Shown here: positions 6,175 through 12,495 of the stretch, piece after piece
Layout of the letters: each line of letters starts with the position of its first letter
How positions within the stretch are numbered: the first letter of the stretch is position 1
IMG/VR virus record: IMGVR_UViG_3300042445_000468
Coordinates: 1 to 31,478 of that record
Length of the DNA stretch: 31,478 nucleotides
Reading direction: 5' to 3' (one strand)
From: a virus
Translations under genes and position numbers: made by a program
The notes under the pieces: model-generated
What the model was told of the DNA's origin: nothing
The model's input: the letters and a program-made list of their open reading frames with translations, nothing else
Databases searched by the model: none

Positions 6175-6779
6175 ACGAATTTAAAATAAGATGTTCGGCA
6201 ATCGGTCTAATCATGACCGAGGCCAGAGCCAAAAGCGAGCCGTTATCCGCTACTTGCATTAGCTACTTAGAGCAATGGGTAAAGGAGCAATTGTACAACA
6301 CTAAAAAGCAAATCAATTCCAAGTATTTGACCAAAGGAAACGAGGTCGAGATTGAGGCGATTGAGTATTATGCAGAGGCCAAAGACTTAGGCTTTGTACT
6401 TAAAAACCAAGACTATTTCGAAAACGATTTTATTACTGGAACGCCAGACCTAATCACAAACGGAATTGTCTACGATTTTAAGTCGTCTTGGGATTGCTTT
6501 ACCTTTCCCCTATTCGAGACCAAGGTTGATAAAAATTACGAGGCTCAGCTACAAGGATACATGAATTTGACTGGCTTAAAAAAGGCGAAATTGGTTTACA
6601 CTTTGCAGAATACTCCAGACCAGTTGCAATGGGACGAGCCAATTGATTATAGTATATACCCAGAGTATCTACGGATAAAAGAGTTTGAAATTGCCTACGA
6701 TTCCGACTTTATCGAGCGCGTAAATAACCGCGTGATTGAGTGCCGTAATTATATTAAAACTAACCTCGATATAAAATGA
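6165..6779 (+). CDS. YqaJ / lambda-exonuclease-like PD-(D/E)XK nuclease
   Basis: A 204-residue nuclease. The core motifs of the PD-(D/E)XK fold are visible in order: a Glu-containing helix (LTKGNEVEIEAI), G92-T-P94-D95 in the sequence TGTPDLI, D104-F-K106 in YDFKSS, and Q128 in AQLQGYM followed by KKAKLVY. In lambda-type exonucleases these residues bind Mg2+ and degrade one strand of linear duplex DNA to feed recombination. The partner annealing protein is probably the overlapping gene upstream. The protein begins with MRCSAIGLIMTE-like residues typical of YqaJ recombinases (here IRCSAIGLIMTEA). Confident at superfamily level. Confidence 0.85.
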   Translation: MQLNEFKIRCSAIGLIMTEARAKSEPLSATCISYLEQWVKEQLYNTKKQINSKYLTKGNEVEIEAIEYYAEAKDLGFVLKNQDYFENDFITGTPDLITNGIVYDFKSSWDCFTFPLFETKVDKNYEAQLQGYMNLTGLKKAKLVYTLQNTPDQLQWDEPIDYSIYPEYLRIKEFEIAYDSDFIERVNNRVIECRNYIKTNLDIK

Positions 6780-6904
6780 AATACTTAGGAACAAAGATAC
6801 AGACCCCAGGCGACCTAAAGCCGAAAGGTGTTCGCTCAACATACCAAACCGAAAGACTACCATTTAACCAAACCTTTGAGAGATTATGGAAACTAGCGAG
6901 ATAA
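6776..6904 (+). CDS. Small basic hypothetical protein
   Basis: A 42-residue basic protein coupled to the nuclease by an ATGA overlap and to the next gene by a TAATG overlap at its stop. It contains GTKIQTPGDLKPKG and ends FNQTFERLWKLAR. No family recognised; tight coupling on both sides is the main support. Confidence 0.6.
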   Translation: MKYLGTKIQTPGDLKPKGVRSTYQTERLPFNQTFERLWKLAR

Positions 6905-7218
6905 TGCAGCAAGTAAAGAATCTATATCTTGAGGGATTGACTCGAAAAAAGATAGCTAAAACTTTAGGTATCGATGCGCAAAGGGTTGGCTACTTGTTAT
7001 ATAGCAAAATGCGGTTGCATGAAATTTACCCAAGAAAGCTAATGGAGGAAAACATTTTCCAGATACTAACCGACCACCAGATAAATCGAATTTTAACGCT
7101 GGCGACTTATGGTTACGGAATAAAGGAAATTTGCGAAGACCAGCAACTAGAATTGCGCAAGGTTAAAAAATTGCTAGAGGTTGCCGAGTCTAGAAATATG
7201 ATTGAAAAAAAGGTATAA
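6904..7218 (+). CDS. Helix-turn-helix DNA-binding protein
   Basis: A 104-residue protein (110 if translation starts at ATG 6886). The N-terminal part, MQQVKNLYLEGLTRKKIAKT followed by LGIDAQRVGYLLY, is a clear helix-turn-helix of the resolvase/sigma-like type. A second, weaker helix-turn-helix lies near the C-terminus (GYGIKEICEDQQLELRKVKK). I prefer 6904 because it overlaps the previous stop as TAATG, a layout used repeatedly here. It probably regulates early or middle transcription. A gap of 58 bases and a weak -7-like TAATATTG (7246-7253) follow. Confidence 0.75.
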   Translation: MQQVKNLYLEGLTRKKIAKTLGIDAQRVGYLLYSKMRLHEIYPRKLMEENIFQILTDHQINRILTLATYGYGIKEICEDQQLELRKVKKLLEVAESRNMIEKKV

Positions 7219-7276
7219 AATATTTTTTATTTCTTAGATTATAATTAATATTGCTAAACATTTAAACCAAACACCT

Positions 7277-7420
7277 ATGGAGAATCAAATTTATTACGGC
7301 CCATTTACAAAGCAAGACGCAAAATATTGGTATTCCTACTATTCTGCTGAGTCAGCTATTGGCTCAATTGAATGGCCAGTCGCAAAACGATTAATGAACT
7401 TTTACAAAAGCTACTTATGA
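7277..7420 (+). CDS. Small hypothetical protein, Tyr-rich
   Basis: A 47-residue protein with TKQDAKYWYSYYSAES and a helical end (AKRLMNFYKSYL). It has the AAACACCT leader immediately before ATG and overlaps the next gene by 4 bases. No family recognised. Confidence 0.6.
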   Translation: MENQIYYGPFTKQDAKYWYSYYSAESAIGSIEWPVAKRLMNFYKSYL

Positions 7421-7509
7421 AAATCCTAAAAGACATCCTTTACTTTATCGTAGGCTTCGCGCCTTTGTTCATCTTTTGCTACATGATTGGCAAACATATT
7501 TCAAACTAA
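7417..7509 (+). CDS. Micro membrane protein
   Basis: A 30-residue protein with one transmembrane helix (LYFIVGFAPLFIFCYMI) flanked by Lys residues. It begins in an ATGA overlap with the previous gene. It could alter the host inner membrane, for example in superinfection exclusion, but that is speculation from size and topology. Confidence 0.55.
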   Translation: MKILKDILYFIVGFAPLFIFCYMIGKHISN

Positions 7510-7528
7510 AACCCCAAAAACAACACCT

Positions 7529-7816
7529 ATGGCACGCTACCTAATCAAAACCACAAAAGTACTAGAACTCAATATGGAGGTTCCTAAGTACTTTAAAATT
7601 AATCACTTTAATTACATGATGTTAAACCACGACGAGGTTCTAGTTGTGAAACCGTTGTACGAATCTAGCCTATTAGTTTATCCAGAGATTCGAGTTGATA
7701 TGGTCACATACCTAGCCGACTTTTGGGCTAAAAATACACTTGAGCCAATGACCGAGTCGGAATTTCGCCAAGTATATACCGATACTACTTTGGAACTTGA
7801 AAAACTTATGAACTGA
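7529..7816 (+). CDS. Hypothetical early protein
   Basis: A 95-residue soluble protein read from the ATG preceded by AACACCT; the open frame extends upstream only to a TTG inside the micro membrane gene. It shows a beta-rich N-terminal part (LIKTTKVLELNMEV, HFNYMMLNHDEVLVV) and a helical acidic C-terminus. Only one base separates its stop from the next ATG, so it is translationally linked to the nuclease-like gene. No family recognised. Confidence 0.75.
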   Translation: MARYLIKTTKVLELNMEVPKYFKINHFNYMMLNHDEVLVVKPLYESSLLVYPEIRVDMVTYLADFWAKNTLEPMTESEFRQVYTDTTLELEKLMN

Positions 7817-7817
7817 A

Positions 7818-8177
7818 ATGAATTACAATAATGATTTTCGATATGACCTAGAGTTTGGCGTTGTCGAGGGTGAAACTTGGTTTCATAACATTGTAAGCAA
7901 CTCAAAGATTGAGGTTAAAACCGACCGAATGACGGAGGTAACTGGCAACGTTTACATCGAATACCAAAGCCGAGGCAAACCCTCTGGAATAAAAACAACG
8001 CAAGCCGATTACTGGGTTTATAAAGTCGGTAAAGGGAAAGCAATCGTAATCGAAACGCTGGAGCTAAAAAAGTTATTGAGAGAATTAATTATTGATAAAA
8101 GAGCAATTACAAACGTCAAAGGAGGCGACGACAATACCAGCCTTGGCGTATTGGTTAAACTAGAAGATTTATTATGA
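7818..8177 (+). CDS. PD-(D/E)XK nuclease-like phage protein
   Basis: A 119-residue protein with the arrangement of a small PD-(D/E)XK fold: Glu in FGVVEGETW (E17/E19), then E32-V-K34 in KIEVKTDR, followed by a conserved-looking block TGNVYIEY, SRGKPSGI and TQADYWVYKV. The Thr-Gly-Asn and Ala-Asp-Tyr-Trp segments are typical of a phage family related to resolvase-like or restriction-type nucleases. If active, it would cut branched or double-stranded DNA during replication or host DNA breakdown. Function within the superfamily is not resolved. It overlaps the following gene by 4 bases. Confidence 0.75.
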   Translation: MNYNNDFRYDLEFGVVEGETWFHNIVSNSKIEVKTDRMTEVTGNVYIEYQSRGKPSGIKTTQADYWVYKVGKGKAIVIETLELKKLLRELIIDKRAITNVKGGDDNTSLGVLVKLEDLL

Positions 8178-8539
8178 CAAAAGAGGAAATTATTAAAGAG
8201 CTGCAACATAGAGCGACCCAGAAATATCTAATTTATCTGGCGCTACAAGAAATCATGTTGGATAATTACGAGGATTGTAAGTTTCTCAAAGATTACGATT
8301 TCTACATTACGACCAAGCATAAAAACCTAATTGCAGACCTAAAACGAAACGCTACAAAGGCTTTTAGATTTCTGGAGGGATACGATGATGGAGAGAAAAC
8401 AATAAAGCAATTCCACGAATTCGTTACCTTATTTGAGCGCTTACACGAATCAATCGACCAAGGCGGCTCGTTGTTTCACGATTGCCTAAATGCCATTGAA
8501 CAAATACTAAACGACCATGAGAGCGCCAAATCTAACTGA
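8174..8539 (+). CDS. Hypothetical helical protein
   Basis: A 121-residue, predominantly helical, charged protein with segments KYLIYLALQEIMLDNYEDCK and LIADLKRNATKAFRFLEGY, and a C-terminal helix rich in Glu and His. No membrane segment or known motif. It is coupled by ATGA to the nuclease-like gene upstream and overlaps the following HTH gene by 23 bases in another frame. Confidence 0.75.
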   Translation: MTKEEIIKELQHRATQKYLIYLALQEIMLDNYEDCKFLKDYDFYITTKHKNLIADLKRNATKAFRFLEGYDDGEKTIKQFHEFVTLFERLHESIDQGGSLFHDCLNAIEQILNDHESAKSN

Positions 8540-8666
8540 TTACCAGAAAGAGCTAATCTTCGAGAAATGGCAAGACCGAAAATCAATTAAAGTAATTGCA
8601 ATTGAAATCGGACGGTCTTATTCTTGCGTTTATTTTCACCTAAAGAGCCGTTGTTTAGTTGGTTAA
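8517..8666 (+). CDS. Small HTH protein
   Basis: A 49-residue protein consisting almost only of a helix-turn-helix: LTDYQKELIFEKWQDRKS, IKVIAIEIGRSYSCVYFHL, then a short end. It overlaps the previous gene by 23 bases and is the last gene before the non-coding gap at 8667-8793. It could bind the nearby promoter or origin region; this is inferred from position. Confidence 0.6.
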   Translation: MRAPNLTDYQKELIFEKWQDRKSIKVIAIEIGRSYSCVYFHLKSRCLVG

Positions 8667-8686
8667 ATAGAAAAGAGTTATATTTA
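8659..8686 (+). promoter_or_regulatory. Promoter TTG-N17-TATATTTA before the non-coding RNA
   Basis: TTG at 8659-8661, exactly 17 bases, then TATATTTA at 8679-8686. This matches the TTG-N17-TATATTTG architecture of the other promoters here apart from the last base. A start of transcription about 7 bases downstream (near 8693) would give an RNA that begins in the non-coding gap. Confidence 0.5.
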
Positions 8687-8692
8687 CTTATT

Positions 8693-8784
8693 GAATGTAA
8701 CGTTTAAGAGGTCGGAGCCTTAGACGTTTCATAGGTGAAAACCAACCCAGCCCCATCGTCTCCGACCCGATTGGGGCTTTTTTA
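8693..8784 (+). ncRNA. Candidate structured small RNA or attenuator leader
   Basis: The gap between the HTH gene and the initiator gene holds no usable ORF; the only ATG (8695) is followed at once by TAA. Three structural elements are visible. GGTCGGAG at 8710-8717 is fully complementary to CTCCGACC at 8760-8767. TTTCA-TAGG-TGAAA (8728-8739 region) can form a small hairpin. CTCCGACC lies in the loop of the terminator hairpin at 8749-8778. The 5' segment can therefore pair with the terminator loop, either as a pseudoknot or as an alternative pairing. With the promoter upstream and the T tract at 8778-8783, a ~90-base RNA is predicted. Confidence 0.5.
8749..8784 (+). terminator. Rho-independent terminator with loop complementary to upstream RNA
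   Basis: AGCCCCATCG pairs with CGATTGGGGCT (one bulged T), giving a 10-bp stem with a 9-base loop TCTCCGACC, followed by a T6 tract, A and more T. It ends 10 bases before the initiator ATG, so it would terminate upstream transcription or regulate entry into the replication genes. Confidence 0.8.
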
Positions 8785-8793
8785 TTTTCTATT

Positions 8794-9507
8794 ATGAGCG
8801 GATGGATTAAGGTACACAGGCAATTATCAAACCATTGGATATGGGAGAAACCCGAGTATCTCAAGTGGTGGATGGATATTTTAATGCAAGCCAACATAGA
8901 ACCAAAAAAGGTTTTAATTAAAGGCCAGCTAATTGAGGTCGGTAGAGGTGAGGTAATTTATTCTTATGAAACTTGGGCTAATCGCTGGAAAATTAACAAG
9001 TCTAAGGTTTTGAGGTTTTTAAAAATGCTGGAGAAAGATTCGATGATTGTGTTAAAAAGCGAAACGGTTACGACACGGCTAAGTATCTGTAAATATGATA
9101 CTTACCAAGGTGAGCGAAACGATAGTGAAACGCAAGTGAAACGCACGCGAAACGATAGTGAAACGCAAGTGAAACCAACTAAAGAAGTTAAAGAATTAGA
9201 GAATGTAATAAGTAAAGAAACGTTTCTATCTCTGGTAGAAATAGGCGAAGAGATGGCAAAGGAAAAGCCAATGCATAGACCATACTTTAACAGAATGCAA
9301 GAGCTTTACAACCTAGACGATAAGACGGTAAAGGAATCGTTTAGAAAGTGGAAAATATTGAAAGAAGGCGAAACCATGACAATAAGCAAAGCCCAAAACT
9401 CATTTAACCTTTACTTGAAAAATAGTTTAAGTACTGGCTACAATGAAAGCAAGGGAACGGAAACGCCTAAGTACCCAAAATCAACAATACAAGACAATTG
9501 GTGGTAA
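8794..9507 (+). CDS. Replication initiator-like winged-helix protein
   Basis: A 237-residue protein with the layout of phage replication proteins of the O/DnaD type. The N-terminal part is GWIKVHRQLSNHWIW, then PEYLKWWMDILMQAN, IEVGRGEVIYSYETWANRW and a winged helix ending in LEKDSMIV and ICKYDTYQG. Residues ~107-128 are two tandem copies of an 11-residue unit (RNDSETQVK core) encoded by an iteron array. The C-terminal part is helical and ends DNWW. Such proteins bind origin repeats with the N-terminal domain and recruit the helicase with the C-terminal domain. The helicase-like ATPase two genes downstream supports this. Confidence 0.8.
   Translation: MSGWIKVHRQLSNHWIWEKPEYLKWWMDILMQANIEPKKVLIKGQLIEVGRGEVIYSYETWANRWKINKSKVLRFLKMLEKDSMIVLKSETVTTRLSICKYDTYQGERNDSETQVKRTRNDSETQVKPTKEVKELENVISKETFLSLVEIGEEMAKEKPMHRPYFNRMQELYNLDDKTVKESFRKWKILKEGETMTISKAQNSFNLYLKNSLSTGYNESKGTETPKYPKSTIQDNWW
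9116..9176. repeat. Iteron array, six GAAAC(G/C) units with 11-bp period: candidate replication origin
   Basis: GAAACG starts at 9116, 9127, 9138, 9149 and 9160, and GAAACC at 9171, each exactly 11 bases apart. A further GAAACG at 9061 is 55 bases (5 x 11) upstream, in phase. The array consists of two 33-base direct repeats within the initiator gene. Placement inside the initiator gene is as in lambda O. Confidence 0.6.
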
Positions 9508-9508
9508 G

Positions 9509-9811
9509 ATGGACGATATAAGAAAGTTAAACGAGCTGAACCGAGATATCTGGGGATTAATAGTACAAGCCCAGAAAGCGCAAAACATGGCCTTAATAGA
9601 AGTAAACCTAAAAAGGCTCTATTCACTACAGAAAAAGTATATCAACATTATTAATTTACAGGATTACGAGATAAAAGGCCTTAAATTGATTGTCCAAGAT
9701 GAGAAACGTCAAAAGGCATTTTTTGAGAAAGAGTGGTTTGTAGGAGTTGCACAAAGGAGCAACAATTACCAACACCTAAAAGAGGAAATCGATAAATACT
9801 TTTCGGAATGA
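9509..9811 (+). CDS. Coiled-coil hypothetical protein between initiator and helicase genes
   Basis: A 100-residue, highly helical protein with heptad-like leucines (LNELNRDIWGLIVQAQKAQN, LKRLYSLQKKYINIINLQ). It starts one base after the initiator stop and overlaps the helicase start by 4 bases. The location is that of a helicase loader in several phages, but no ATPase or loader motif is visible, so this is only a possibility. ATG at 9509 was chosen over an upstream in-frame ATG at 9443 that would overlap the initiator by 65 bases. Confidence 0.75.
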   Translation: MDDIRKLNELNRDIWGLIVQAQKAQNMALIEVNLKRLYSLQKKYINIINLQDYEIKGLKLIVQDEKRQKAFFEKEWFVGVAQRSNNYQHLKEEIDKYFSE

Positions 9812-10851
9812 GAAAGCACAACAAAATATTCGACCTAGACTTTTGCGAGTCATCAATAAAGACATTTGCTGGCCAACGCGAGTCGATGCTGCATAACTTT
9901 CGCAAAGGCAAAGAGGCTGGCTCTAAGACTTACGTTAGAGATATAGACAACATTCAGAGCGGAGGTATTCAGAATAAGATGTGGAGCTGGAAAGCTGGAG
10001 AGTTTAACCTTTGGACTGGATACAACAACGAAGGAAAGTCGCAGTTTCTAATTTTCCTATGTGTCCTAAAGGCAATAAACGAAGGCTGGAAATTCGCTTT
10101 TTTTAGCCCAGAGAATTATCCGCCAGACGAGTTTTTCGATGACATAATTCATACAATAACGGGGAAGAGTACCGACCGAGCTTACAAAAACTTTGACCTA
10201 ACAGAGGACGAGTATTTAGCCGCGTTTGACTTGGTGAAAGACAATTTCTTTTTTGTTTACCCAGAGAAAGACGGAATCCCAGATTTTAGGATTGAACAAA
10301 TCGAAAGCGTCTTTGAGTACCTAGTTTGGGAGAAAGGAGTAAAGGCCGTAATTGTAGACCCTTATATTAAAATTAGGCACGAGATGAGTCCAGGCGAACA
10401 GGAACACCTTTACGCGTCTAGATTCATGATGGATAGGATTAATTTTACTCGTAAAAACAATGTGTCTTATCATTTGGTAATGCATCAAACAACACCACGT
10501 AAAGAGAAAGACGGCAATTATCCGCCTCCCTCTCTCTATCAAATAAAGGGGGGGGGTACCTTTGCAGATTCGACCGACAACACAATTTCTGTTTGGAGAC
10601 CAAATAGAGCAACAGACCCGAACGATACAACGGTAATAATTAAGACCGATAAGATTAAGAAACAAAAGCTAGTAGGCGTTCCATTTGAAATCACAATAGA
10701 TTTTAACAGAAAGCGAAACCGATACATTGGTAAAGATGGATTCGATTACTTTGCAAACGCAAACATAAAAAGCAACCAATTTCCAGCGGTTGAAAAGTTT
10801 CCCAACTTGGGAACAAATGATTTTGAAACAGAAACTCAATTACCATTTTAA
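9808..10851 (+). CDS. DnaB/RecA-fold replicative helicase-like ATPase
   Basis: A 347-residue P-loop ATPase lacking the N-terminal domain of full DnaB. Walker A is TGYNNEGKSQF (K77, S78), followed by FAFFSPENYP, a Walker B strand VKAVIVDPY with D184, VMHQTTPRKEK (sensor-like strand), and a segment FADSTDNTISVWRPN typical of the DnaB C-terminal or KaiC-like fold. It would unwind DNA at the phage fork, loaded by the initiator. The extreme C-terminus is acidic and ends QLPF, like the SSB tip. A run of eight G near 10548 encodes GGG and is in frame. The unusual NNEGKS form of the P loop is noted. Confidence 0.85.
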   Translation: MRKHNKIFDLDFCESSIKTFAGQRESMLHNFRKGKEAGSKTYVRDIDNIQSGGIQNKMWSWKAGEFNLWTGYNNEGKSQFLIFLCVLKAINEGWKFAFFSPENYPPDEFFDDIIHTITGKSTDRAYKNFDLTEDEYLAAFDLVKDNFFFVYPEKDGIPDFRIEQIESVFEYLVWEKGVKAVIVDPYIKIRHEMSPGEQEHLYASRFMMDRINFTRKNNVSYHLVMHQTTPRKEKDGNYPPPSLYQIKGGGTFADSTDNTISVWRPNRATDPNDTTVIIKTDKIKKQKLVGVPFEITIDFNRKRNRYIGKDGFDYFANANIKSNQFPAVEKFPNLGTNDFETETQLPF

Positions 10852-10871
10852 ACAACTAAAACAAAACAATT

Positions 10872-11147
10872 ATGAGCAACAAAATTTATTCTGGTTCAGC
10901 AAAGGTCGTACAAACTAAGTTCGGCGAAATGTGGAAAGTATCATTCTCCAAAAGTGATTTGGCCAAGTTGGTTCAATATCAAAATGACAACGATACCGAA
11001 TGGGTAAACCTAGTAATTAAGGAAAAACAACAAAAGGTCGAAGGTAAACCAACGCATTACCTAGAGGTGGACGAATGGAAGCCAGTAGAGGTGGCAAACA
11101 AGCCCACCACGGCACGAACTATGGAAAGTGATGCATTACCATTCTAA
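10872..11147 (+). CDS. Small SSB-like protein with acidic DALPF tail
   Basis: A 91-residue protein made mainly of predicted beta strands (KIYSGSAKVVQTKFGEMWKV, TEWVNLVIKEK, THYLEVDEW), compatible with an OB-like fold, followed by a linker and the C-terminal ESDALPF. Bacterial SSB ends in DDDIPF and uses that tip to recruit partners, so the tail and genomic place next to the helicase suggest a short single-strand DNA-binding protein. Length is below typical SSB (over 110 residues). Assignment is moderate; the body has no diagnostic motif I can name. Confidence 0.6.
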   Translation: MSNKIYSGSAKVVQTKFGEMWKVSFSKSDLAKLVQYQNDNDTEWVNLVIKEKQQKVEGKPTHYLEVDEWKPVEVANKPTTARTMESDALPF

Positions 11148-11297
11148 ATGAAAAAGAAAGACTTATTCGCAATCTTTGCAGCGCTGGTAGGAATTACCCT
11201 ACTGGCTCTGCTAAAGGTTTCGGGATTGCTACCTTTTATGGTTTTGCTTTCCCTCTGGACTTTGGGTTGGTCGTGGATTTATAACCGTTGTAAATGA
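11148..11297 (+). CDS. Small two-span membrane protein
   Basis: A 49-residue protein with a Lys-rich start and two hydrophobic helices (LFAIFAALVGITLLALL and LPFMVLLSLWTLGWSWIY). It follows the SSB-like stop directly (TAAATG) and overlaps the RusA gene by 4 bases. Membrane location in a replication operon is unusual; a role in exclusion or in membrane tethering is possible but unsupported. Confidence 0.65.
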   Translation: MKKKDLFAIFAALVGITLLALLKVSGLLPFMVLLSLWTLGWSWIYNRCK

Positions 11298-11635
11298 TAC
11301 AATTTAAAATAAACGAGAAGCCGTTGAGCGTAAACCAAGCTTGGCAAGGTAAACGCTTTAAAACCCCTATTTACAAAGCCTACGAAAAGGAAATGTTGCT
11401 AAGGATGCCAGCTGGAAAGATAGACCTAGACCAAATGCTAAGAGTTGAGTTTTTCTTTGGATTTAGCAATAAAGCCTCAGACGTTGACAATCCCGTAAAA
11501 TTACTTATCGATATTGCCCAAAAGAAATACGGATTTAATGATATGAATATTTACGAGATTAACATTCGCAAGTGCATTGTAAAGAAAGGAGATGATTTTA
11601 TACACATGGGGATTTATTATCTGTTACCTTTTTAA
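11294..11635 (+). CDS. rusA: RusA-type Holliday junction resolvase
   Basis: A 113-residue RusA-family endonuclease that cuts four-way DNA junctions. Visible hallmarks are SVNQAWQGKRFKT near the N-terminus, then D63-V-D65-N-x-x-K69 in SDVDNPVK, D73, and FND83. The D-x-D-x3-K spacing is the same as in Escherichia coli RusA (D70, D72, K76). Role: resolving recombination or replication intermediates before packaging. Length fits the family (about 120 residues). It is the last gene of the replication operon and ends in YLLPF. A promoter lies in the 64-base gap downstream. Confidence 0.9.
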   Translation: MIQFKINEKPLSVNQAWQGKRFKTPIYKAYEKEMLLRMPAGKIDLDQMLRVEFFFGFSNKASDVDNPVKLLIDIAQKKYGFNDMNIYEINIRKCIVKKGDDFIHMGIYYLLPF

Positions 11636-11655
11636 ACAAAATAGTTACAAATAAC

Positions 11656-11683
11656 TTGGATATTAATTTCAATCCTATATTTG
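11656..11683 (+). promoter_or_regulatory. Promoter TTG-N17-TATATTTG before the XRE regulator
   Basis: TTG at 11656-11658, a 17-base spacer and a perfect TATATTTG at 11676-11683. Exactly 16 bases (CGTAAACATTAAGCAA) separate the element from ATG at 11700, the same distance as at 13899, 17092 and 22903. Confidence 0.7.
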
Positions 11684-11699
11684 CGTAAACATTAAGCAA

Positions 11700-11921
11700 A
11701 TGAGCATTTACGAGGGACTTTTGATACGGAAAGCACGCAAAGCCGCTGGTTATACTCAGCTCGAACTTTGCGATAAATTAGGACTATCTCACGCGCCTAT
11801 AAACCAAGTCGAAAACGGATTGGAATCGATTAGCCTAAACAGGCTGAGAACAATTTGCGACGCGATTGGTTTGGAGGTTGTAATAAGACAAAAAGATGCC
11901 GAAAGGATTGCCAATAACTAA
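11700..11921 (+). CDS. XRE-family HTH transcriptional regulator
   Basis: A 73-residue protein that is essentially one Cro/CI-type helix-turn-helix domain: LIRKARKAAGYTQLELCDKL, then GLSHAPINQVENG and ISLNRLRTICDAIGLEV. It has its own promoter and lies between the replication and packaging operons, so it may control the switch to late genes. No integrase accompanies it, so it need not be a lysogeny repressor. It overlaps the next gene by 26 bases. Confidence 0.85.
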   Translation: MSIYEGLLIRKARKAAGYTQLELCDKLGLSHAPINQVENGLESISLNRLRTICDAIGLEVVIRQKDAERIANN

Positions 11922-12147
11922 GCCAGATTACTCTCTGGAAATTCGTTACCGATTACGAGACGGCCAATGGTCTCAATGGTCGAACAAAGGGAAAGGTAAG
12001 TTCGAATCAATCGAGCTTGTACAACGTCAAATTAGGACTTTAGCCAGCGCGTATCAAATGCGCGAGAAAGAGGTTCGATTTGAATGGAACGGAAAGCTTT
12101 GCGACTTTACAGGTAATCCAACTGGAACAGTAATAACTTTAAGGTAG
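11896..12147 (+). CDS. Hypothetical basic protein coupled to XRE regulator
   Basis: An 83-residue basic, beta-rich protein (YSLEIRYRLRDGQWSQWSNK, KEVRFEWNGKLCDF). It overlaps the regulator by 26 bases and is followed by a strong terminator, so the two form a two-gene transcript. The sequence WSQWSNKGKGKF suggests a repeated aromatic-strand fold. No family recognised. It might be a partner or modulator of the regulator, inferred from coupling only. Confidence 0.75.
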   Translation: MPKGLPITKPDYSLEIRYRLRDGQWSQWSNKGKGKFESIELVQRQIRTLASAYQMREKEVRFEWNGKLCDFTGNPTGTVITLR

Positions 12148-12173
12148 ATTATTTTGGGTTTGATTGACAAAAG

Positions 12174-12204
12174 GACTTGGCCGCGTGGCTGAGTCTTTTT
12201 TTTT
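12174..12204 (+). terminator. Rho-independent terminator after XRE operon
   Basis: A 9-bp stem with two G-T wobbles and a GCGT loop (GACTTGGCC / GGCTGAGTC), followed by nine T. It insulates the regulator operon from the packaging genes. Confidence 0.85.
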
Positions 12205-12205
12205 A

Positions 12206-12213
12206 TACCTTTG
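12206..12213 (+). promoter_or_regulatory. -7 element TACCTTTG before the terminase genes
   Basis: A perfect TAnnTTTG match directly after the terminator T tract, 24 bases before ATG at 12238. No clear TTG lies at the 17-base spacing because the terminator stem occupies that region, so strength is uncertain. Confidence 0.5.
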
Positions 12214-12237
12214 AACTGAATAAACAGATTTTATCAC

Positions 12238-12495
12238 ATGGGACAAAATGGAGGAGCAAGGCCAGGAGCTGGCAGACCGCCAAAGGCGGACGAGATAAAA
12301 GTGATTGAGCAAATGGACGCCGTAGCCGTTCCAGAAAAGATTTGGAAAGCGTTACTCGACCGCTGCGAGAATGGTGATACCCAAGCCATTAAGACTTGGT
12401 TGAATTACCGATTCGGAATGCCTAAGCAGACCGTTGACGTTACAAGTTTAGGAGAAAAGGTAACGCCTCCGATTGAGTGGCTTAAATCCAAATAA
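12238..12495 (+). CDS. terS: Small terminase subunit (putative)
   Basis: An 85-residue protein that begins with GGARPGAGRPPK, an AT-hook-like basic stretch typical of the N-terminus of many phage small terminases, followed by a helical core (IWKALLDRCENGDTQAIKTW) and RFGMPKQTVDV. It lies directly before, and shares one base with, the large terminase gene. It would recognise phage DNA and deliver it to the motor. It is shorter than typical TerS (over 120 residues), so the oligomerisation part is small. The call depends strongly on context. Confidence 0.75.
   Translation: MGQNGGARPGAGRPPKADEIKVIEQMDAVAVPEKIWKALLDRCENGDTQAIKTWLNYRFGMPKQTVDVTSLGEKVTPPIEWLKSK

Noticed and set aside
10546-10555. 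Poly-G run as a frameshift in the helicase gene
   Set aside because: Reading frame before and after gives coherent RecA-fold motifs.
11700-12147. XRE gene as proof of a temperate phage
   Set aside because: No integrase, excisionase or attachment site was seen, and the regulator shares the promoter type of late structural genes.
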